In this document: positions 9,057 to 13,370 of the stretch, piece after piece
How positions within the stretch are numbered: position 1 is the stretch's first letter
Layout of the letters: the number at the start of each line of letters is the position of its first letter
NCBI GenBank assembly: GCA_050742415.1
Contig: JBOGIF010000043.1
Span: forward strand, 1-13,370
Direction: 5' to 3'
From: JBOGIF01 sp050742415
GTDB lineage: Bacteria > Actinomycetota > Acidimicrobiia > Acidimicrobiales > AC-14
Length of the DNA: 13,370 nt
The notes under the pieces: generated by a model
Told to the model about the DNA's origin: nothing
Database searches by the model: none
What the model saw: the letters and a program-made list of their open reading frames with translations, nothing else
Made by a program: the position numbers and the translations under genes

Positions 9057-9097
9057 TCGTCCGACGTTGTCCCCCTAACAAGGAGCCGGGGCGGGAA

Positions 9098-9367
9098 ATG
9101 ATCCGAAAGATGCTGTTGCTGGGTGTTTGTCTGGTGAGCCTGATGGCCACCGCTGCCGTGGCGAAGGAGGAGTACCCCCCCAAGCCGGAGGCCAAGACGG
9201 AGACCACGAAGGCTGCCGTCAAGGCCGCTTCGGTGCCCAAGCCTCTGGCCAAGACCGGTACCGACACCGCTCCGATGGTCCTCGTGGCTGCCGGGCTGAT
9301 CGTGGTCGGTGGCGCCTTGGTCGTCTCCGTGCGGCGCCGCAACTCCGAGGCTGTGCCGGTTAGCTAG
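9098..9367 (+). CDS. Very short sortase-anchored surface protein (LAKTG sorting signal)
   Basis: An 89-residue preprotein with the layout of a cell-wall-anchored protein. Residues 1-22 form a signal peptide (MIRKM, hydrophobic core, then ATAAVA before Lys23). Residues 23-49 are rich in Lys, Pro, Glu, Thr and Ala. Then come LAKTG (50-54), a hydrophobic helix (about 59-78) and the tail RRR (79-81) plus eight residues. LAxTG is the motif typical of class E sortases of high-GC Gram-positive bacteria. Cleavage after Thr53 would leave only about 31 residues on the wall. The start is taken at 9098 because the signal peptide begins there; AAGGAG lies 12 nt upstream, rather far. No enzymatic domain is recognised. 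It ends with tandem stops TAG-TAA. Function unknown. Confidence 0.8.
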   Translation: MIRKMLLLGVCLVSLMATAAVAKEEYPPKPEAKTETTKAAVKAASVPKPLAKTGTDTAPMVLVAAGLIVVGGALVVSVRRRNSEAVPVS

Positions 9368-9381
9368 TAACCGCATCGGTA

Positions 9382-9399
9382 GCGGGCAGTCAGTCCCGC
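9382..9399. terminator. Weak hairpin between two convergent genes
   Basis: GCGGG (9382-9386) and CCCGC (9395-9399) can form a 5-bp stem with an 8-nt loop, in the short gap between the LAKTG gene and the DUF4012 gene and overlapping the latter's stop. No T-run follows on either strand, so a factor-independent terminator is doubtful. Confidence 0.2.
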
Positions 9400-12281
9400 A
9401 CCAGCCGTACCCGTAGCTCCTCGTCGCGGTCGAGCTCCAGGTGGCTGCCAGCTCGCTGGCCGTCGGTCTGGAGCCCGACCGCTTCTGCTATCCGCCAGCC
9501 CGACGGCACCTCGATATCCACCTCGACTTCGTCGACAGCGATGGTCGGACGGCGCAGGAGCTGGAGCGTGTACCAGCCTCCCGGATCGAGCGGCACCGAG
9601 CCCGAGAGAGCCAGGTGCAGGGTCTGATGGGTTTGGGCCGCGATCCGTAGGAATGTGGTGTGCACGTTGTGGCCCAGCTCGGTGCCACCCTCCATCTGCA
9701 CCGGCACACCGTCGACCGTGGCCCGGTCAAGGTCCAAACGCCCGTACACGGACACGATGCTGTAGTTCTCGCCCGCCGCCAGGCCCTCGACGTTCGGCCC
9801 GATCACGTAGGGGTCGAGCCCGGACGCCGGTGACTGGTTGCCGAACGTGACGTCCAGGTTGGCGGTTGCTCGCGCACTGCTGCTCCCGGCATCTGGATCG
9901 AGGCGCACCGAATAGTGCAGCGTGCGCCGAAGGTAGTAGTCGAGCTTGTTGGCGCCGGCGTTCTGGTTGGTGACGAAGACGGAGTCGGACTTCGGAGCCG
10001 GTACCGCTCCGTCCGCTCTCACCCGGGCCAGGAGGCGTTGCTCCTCGGGCCGGCGCAGGAACATCATGAGGTGGTGCTGGCGGGAGGCGTCGCCCAGGAC
10101 GCGGGCAACCTGGGCCGGCGACTTCACATCTCCACCCGTCAGAGCCACCACCACCTTGTCGGCCACCTCGGCCAGGAAGTCGATCCGGCTCGACTTCGAA
10201 TAGTTCTCGTAGGCGTCGCTCAGGGTGATCCTGACCACGTTCTCTGATGTGATCCGCTCGCCGAAGCCCGAGACGTTCACGCCGCCGGTCAGCTCCAGGA
10301 GGGCGGCCAGACCGGCGGGGTCGATGGCGATCACCCCGTCCACCGGGCGACCGCCGGACTGCGGGTACAGGTCGGAAATGACCCGCGCCACCGTCGGGAA
10401 GTCGGGGGACATGTTGACGTTCTGCCAGGTGGACTGCGGCTCGTACCGGCCGTACCGGTCGACGTACTCCTGTGGCGGCGAGTGCAGCACCCGCTGCTCG
10501 GGGGGAACGCCGGCGTCGCGCAGGTCCTTGACCCGACCGAACCTCTCGACCCGAATCTTCCCGCCTTCGGCCACCAGCTCCCCGAAGTTGCCGATCGCTC
10601 CACCGGTGGACCGGGCCTCGGCGGTGTTCTGGACGGCGAGGAAGTAGCGGCGGGGCGTGGCCTCGCCGAAGATCGCCGGCATCAGGCGGGCCGCCTGGGC
10701 CGCCGTCTCGACGTCGCCCGTGAGGGGACCCAGCTGCGCCGCGAGCTCGTCCAGCCTCCGGCTCACCACCGGTAGCAGGTAGGTGCGGTCCACGGCGCCG
10801 AGCCGGTCGGTCACCCGCCGGAACGTCTCGGCGGCGACGGACAGGGCCGCGCCCGCGTCCTTGACCTGGTCGAGCGGCAGGGCGCCGCCTTGGAAGCGCA
10901 CCAGCTTCAGGTCGAGAGCACCGGCCGAGTCGCGACCGCTGACCGCCAGGTCGCGTCCGGACTCGGCGAGGACCCTGGCCGCCTTGAGGTTGGTGGAGAG
11001 CCCCGGCACGGCCAGGCCCAGCGACGGAAGTGGCCCGCGCAACAGGCCGGACACGGCGGTGAACCGCTCGGCGGCGTCGGTGAAGGCGGCGGTCGCTTCC
11101 TCGGAGTCGCCGTCCTTGGCCTTGGACAACGCCTGTTTGGCCGTGTCGGCGGCCGCCTCGAGCGTGGCACGGGCTCCGACCAGCGTGATCACGGCCGGGG
11201 CCGCCAGCGCCGGAGGCACGAGCACGACGGCCAGCGCCAACCGGCGAGCCCATCGCGGGAACGCCTTCGGGGGCGCAGAGTGGACAGGGTGGCGCCAGAC
11301 CATGGCGACGAGGGCGACGAGCAGCACGACCGCCAGGGTCACGGCCTGGAGAGGAGTCATCTGGTCCCGGCCCATCGCCACCGCCACGGTGGTGAGGGAG
11401 AGCTGCCCTCCGACCAGCACCGCCGTCGCTGCCCGCCGACCGAGGCCTCGGCGTTCCAGGCGGCGAACCAGGTGACCGCCCTGCCGGTCGCCCAGAGGGT
11501 GACCCCGACGCAGCCGGGCCAGGGTGGCGACAGCGGCGTCGGCTAGTGGGACGGCCCACAGCAGCAGCGGCACGAGGGCCCGCTGGGCGGGCGCCAGGCC
11601 GGCGCTGGCCTCCAGCGTGGCGACTCCCAGGAGCAGGCCGACGACGGGCCACGCGGCGTCGCCGACGGTCGCCGAGGCCGACGCACGGCTGGCCACCATG
11701 GCCAGCGCCGCGCCTGCCGTCGCCGCTCCGACAGCCGCTCCCCCGCCCCCCGCTCCGGGGGAGATCAGGACGGCGGCGACCGCCATACCGGCGGCCGCCA
11801 CCACCCGGGCGCGGTCGTCAGCGGGTTCGTCGAGCATCCGCAGGGCCGAGGGCGCCCCACCCAGCCACAGGACCGTCAGCAGGACGTCGAGGGGTGGGAC
11901 GGCAGTGAGCCGGAAGCGAATGCCCACCGCCGCCGCCACCGCTGCCCCGGCCAGCGGCGCGAACCTCCGGAGCTGGCGAACACCCGACAGCCTCTCCTCG
12001 GCCAGAGCCGTCACGAGTGCGATGGCGGCGGCCACCGCGATGACCGACTTCAGGCTCGGCGCAGCCAGCCAGGTGCTGGCGGTGGTGCCCGCCAGGATGC
12101 CCGCCACCACGGCGAGGCCGGTGACTCGCGACGGCGACCAGCGGGCGAGCGTCGGCCAGCTGGCCGACCAGGAGTCGACGACGGCCGGGGCGGCGAGGGT
12201 GACCAGGATGGCGGCGAGAAAACCGCGGGCGGCCGCCAGGCTCGGGTCGCCGGAGCGGAGGAGGAGCTCGAAGGACTCCAG
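9390..12281 (-). CDS. Fusion of a degenerate MraY/WecA-like membrane domain to a DUF4012 domain
   Basis: A large membrane protein, 963 residues if counted from the CTG at 12281. Residues about 16-330 form a polytopic membrane domain resembling glycosyltransferase 4 enzymes (WecA, MraY): LTVLWLGGAPSALRMLD (135-151), a late segment near 211-256, and GDRQGGHLVRRL (264-275). Catalytic positions look eroded: E95-E96 replaces the Asp pair, SALR replaces NAxN, and HLVRR replaces HLHHR. A further helix (about 347-368) leads into an extracytoplasmic DUF4012 region, with YFLAVQNTAEARSTGGAIGN (546-565), SPDFPTVARVISDLYP (625-640) and VDGVIAIDPAGLAALLELTG (647-666). DUF4012 proteins are linked to the envelope, but their function is unknown. 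The start is unresolved: no ATG, GTG or TTG lies near the first helix. Alternatives are GTG at 12398 (95 nt inside cysQ) and GTG at 12110 (cuts helix 1). Coding likelihood is high, the 5' end is uncertain. Confidence 0.82.
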   Translation of the reverse strand: MESFELLLRSGDPSLAAARGFLAAILVTLAAPAVVDSWSASWPTLARWSPSRVTGLAVVAGILAGTTASTWLAAPSLKSVIAVAAAIALVTALAEERLSGVRQLRRFAPLAGAAVAAAVGIRFRLTAVPPLDVLLTVLWLGGAPSALRMLDEPADDRARVVAAAGMAVAAVLISPGAGGGGAAVGAATAGAALAMVASRASASATVGDAAWPVVGLLLGVATLEASAGLAPAQRALVPLLLWAVPLADAAVATLARLRRGHPLGDRQGGHLVRRLERRGLGRRAATAVLVGGQLSLTTVAVAMGRDQMTPLQAVTLAVVLLVALVAMVWRHPVHSAPPKAFPRWARRLALAVVLVPPALAAPAVITLVGARATLEAAADTAKQALSKAKDGDSEEATAAFTDAAERFTAVSGLLRGPLPSLGLAVPGLSTNLKAARVLAESGRDLAVSGRDSAGALDLKLVRFQGGALPLDQVKDAGAALSVAAETFRRVTDRLGAVDRTYLLPVVSRRLDELAAQLGPLTGDVETAAQAARLMPAIFGEATPRRYFLAVQNTAEARSTGGAIGNFGELVAEGGKIRVERFGRVKDLRDAGVPPEQRVLHSPPQEYVDRYGRYEPQSTWQNVNMSPDFPTVARVISDLYPQSGGRPVDGVIAIDPAGLAALLELTGGVNVSGFGERITSENVVRITLSDAYENYSKSSRIDFLAEVADKVVVALTGGDVKSPAQVARVLGDASRQHHLMMFLRRPEEQRLLARVRADGAVPAPKSDSVFVTNQNAGANKLDYYLRRTLHYSVRLDPDAGSSSARATANLDVTFGNQSPASGLDPYVIGPNVEGLAAGENYSIVSVYGRLDLDRATVDGVPVQMEGGTELGHNVHTTFLRIAAQTHQTLHLALSGSVPLDPGGWYTLQLLRRPTIAVDEVEVDIEVPSGWRIAEAVGLQTDGQRAGSHLELDRDEELRVRLVRD

Positions 12282-12284
12282 GGC

Positions 12285-12312
12285 GGGTCCTAGAGGACGG
12301 GTCCTAGAGGAC
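12285..12312. repeat. Exact 14-bp tandem duplication, each copy containing a palindrome
   Basis: gggtcctagaggac occurs twice, at 12285-12298 and 12299-12312, with no mismatch. Within each copy GTCCT and AGGAC pair around a central AG. The right copy contains the cysQ stop codon (TAG on the minus strand), and the left copy lies just before the first supported codon of the downstream membrane protein. The repeat length is not a multiple of three. Confidence 0.85.
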
Positions 12313-13053
12313 CGTCGACACCTTTGCCACGGCCTGGAGCAGGTCCGAGGCCAGCTCGGGACGGCATATGACCAGATCGGGCAAGCGGGGGTCCGCACGG
12401 TTGTAGCGCAGGGCAGACCCGTCGACGCGCGACGTGTGGAGGCCAGCCGCCCGCGCCACCGCCACCGGCGCCGCCGAGTCCCACTCGTACTGGCCGCCGG
12501 CGTGGACATAGGCGTCGGCCTCACCGGCCACCACGGCCATGGCCTTCGCCCCTGCCGATCCCATCGGCACCAGCTCAGCGCCGAGAAGCTCCACCAGGGC
12601 TTCCACCAGCGCCGGCGGGCGGGTCCGGCTCACGACCAGCCGCAGGGGCCCGGCGCTCGCCGGCGGGAGCGTGGGGGCCTCTCCGGTCCACAGCGTCAGC
12701 TCCTGTGCCGGCAGGGCCACCGCGCCGGCGACAAGATCGTCGTCGGCCCAGAGGGCGACATGGACCGCCCAGTCCGTGCGGGGCGGCTCGGAGAATTCGC
12801 GCGTCCCGTCGAGGGGGTCCACGATCCAGACCCGGGCGCTGGAGAGCCGGGCCGGGTCGTCGGCGGCCTCCTCGGAGAGGACGGCGTCGTCCGGGCGATC
12901 CCGGGCGAGGAGCTCGCAGATGCGGTCGTGGGCGCGCTTATCGCCCTCGTTCCGCAGCAGCCGAGGGTCGGCGTCCCCCAGCTCGGCCCGTACGGAGCAC
13001 AGGAGCCGGCCGGCCTCGGTGGCGACGGCTGCCGCCAGCTCGTGGTCGGTCAC
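12304..13053 (-). CDS. cysQ: 3'(2'),5'-bisphosphate nucleotidase (CysQ)
   Basis: A 249-residue member of the Mg2+-dependent inositol monophosphatase family, closest in pattern to actinobacterial CysQ, which hydrolyses 3'-phosphoadenosine 5'-phosphate (PAP) to AMP and protects sulfate assimilation from PAP. Metal-binding motifs are present: LSEEAADD (59-66, Glu61/Glu62), WIVDPLDGTREF (76-87, Asp79 and Asp82), and YEWDSAAP (189-196, Asp192). The segment DWAVHVALW (94-102) is also typical. The GTG start at 13053 overlaps the cysN stop as GTGA, so translation is coupled. The neighbouring cysN supports the sulfate role over inositol phosphate hydrolysis, though these enzymes can accept several phosphate esters. 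Confidence 0.9.
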   Translation of the reverse strand: MTDHELAAAVATEAGRLLCSVRAELGDADPRLLRNEGDKRAHDRICELLARDRPDDAVLSEEAADDPARLSSARVWIVDPLDGTREFSEPPRTDWAVHVALWADDDLVAGAVALPAQELTLWTGEAPTLPPASAGPLRLVVSRTRPPALVEALVELLGAELVPMGSAGAKAMAVVAGEADAYVHAGGQYEWDSAAPVAVARAAGLHTSRVDGSALRYNRADPRLPDLVICRPELASDLLQAVAKVSTVL

Positions 13054-13370
13054 GCCGGGCCCAGGATCATCCCGGCACCGGCCGTGGCGTTGGTGGCCTC
13101 GTCGACGAGGATGAAGCTCCCGGTGGCTCGGTTGCGGCGGTACTCGTCGTACATCAACGGCACGGTCGTGCGCATGGTGACCCTTCCTATCTCGTTGAGC
13201 GACAGGTCGTCGGCGGACTCGTCACGATGGAGGGTGTTGATGTCCAGGCGGTACCGCAGCCCACGGACGACCGCTCGCGCCGTCCGGGTGGTGTGCTTGA
13301 CCACGTAGCGGGAGCCGGCGGCCAGGGGCTTCTCGGTGAGCCAGCACACCATGGCTTCAATGTCCTGGCC
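13050..13370 (-). CDS. cysN: Sulfate adenylyltransferase subunit 1 (CysN), 3' part only
   Basis: The last 106 codons of cysN; the gene continues beyond the right edge. CysN is the GTPase subunit that with CysD makes adenosine 5'-phosphosulfate from ATP and sulfate. The C-terminal beta-barrel region is clear: MVCWLTEKPL, then YVVKHTTRTARAVV, YRLDINTLH, LSLNEIGRV, and GSFILVDEATNATAGAGMI at the end. The ATG at 13352 is internal, since the frame stays open to 13370 and matches the family upstream of it. The protein ends shortly after GMI, so no APS kinase (CysC) domain is fused at its C-terminus. Its stop overlaps the cysQ start. Confidence 0.95.
   Translation of the reverse strand, partial: GQDIEAMVCWLTEKPLAAGSRYVVKHTTRTARAVVRGLRYRLDINTLHRDESADDLSLNEIGRVTMRTTVPLMYDEYRRNRATGSFILVDEATNATAGAGMILGPA

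Noticed and set aside
11524..13308. 594-codon open frame on the plus strand opposite cysQ and the membrane-protein gene
   Set aside because: It is antisense to recognised genes, low in complexity (Ala, Arg, Ser, Thr), and shows no recognisable motif or plausible start context.

Overview
The window is GC-rich DNA (about 70% by eye), densely packed with genes and using GTG and TTG starts freely. It contains the F-type ATP synthase operon of a bacterium that also has an LAxTG-type sortase substrate, an actinobacterial-style CysQ and a DUF4012 protein. This suggests an actinomycete in the broad sense (Actinomycetota), possibly a deep-branching class such as Acidimicrobiia; the class is a guess. 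No tRNA, rRNA, CRISPR array, insertion sequence or phage gene was seen.

Layout. (1) 1-1727, plus strand: a leader with an 11-bp tandem repeat, then an exported lipoprotein of the vanadium-dependent haloperoxidase / PAP2 superfamily. Its two halves are visibly repeats of each other. (2) 1754-8943, minus strand: a complete ATP synthase operon read right to left, atpZ-atpI-atpB-atpE-atpF-atpH-atpA-atpG-atpD-atpC. Junctions are 0-14 nt or 1-4 nt overlaps, so one co-transcribed and translationally coupled unit is expected. (3) 8944-9097: a divergent control region with a candidate promoter on each strand. (4) 9098-9367, plus strand: an 89-residue preprotein with a signal peptide and an LAKTG cell-wall sorting signal. 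(5) 9390-about 12281, minus strand: a large membrane protein in which a degenerate MraY/WecA-like (glycosyltransferase 4) membrane domain is fused to an extracytoplasmic DUF4012 domain. (6) 12304-13370, minus strand: cysQ and the 3' end of cysN, part of a sulfate-activation operon that enters from the right edge.

How the genes work together. The atp genes encode all eight F1Fo subunits plus the two small membrane factors (AtpZ, AtpI) usually found at the head of such operons. The c-subunit residues point to proton rather than sodium coupling. CysN (with CysD, outside the window) makes APS, and CysQ removes the PAP by-product of sulfate use; the two genes overlap by 4 nt. The sortase substrate and the DUF4012 fusion are convergent neighbours with 22 nt between them, and both look like cell-envelope proteins.

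Most of the window is conserved housekeeping sequence. The less ordinary parts are the DUF4012 fusion with eroded catalytic motifs and no standard start codon, the exact 14-bp tandem palindrome where cysQ meets it, the very short sortase substrate, the two-repeat haloperoxidase with a substituted PSGH motif, and the C-terminal tail on the gamma subunit.
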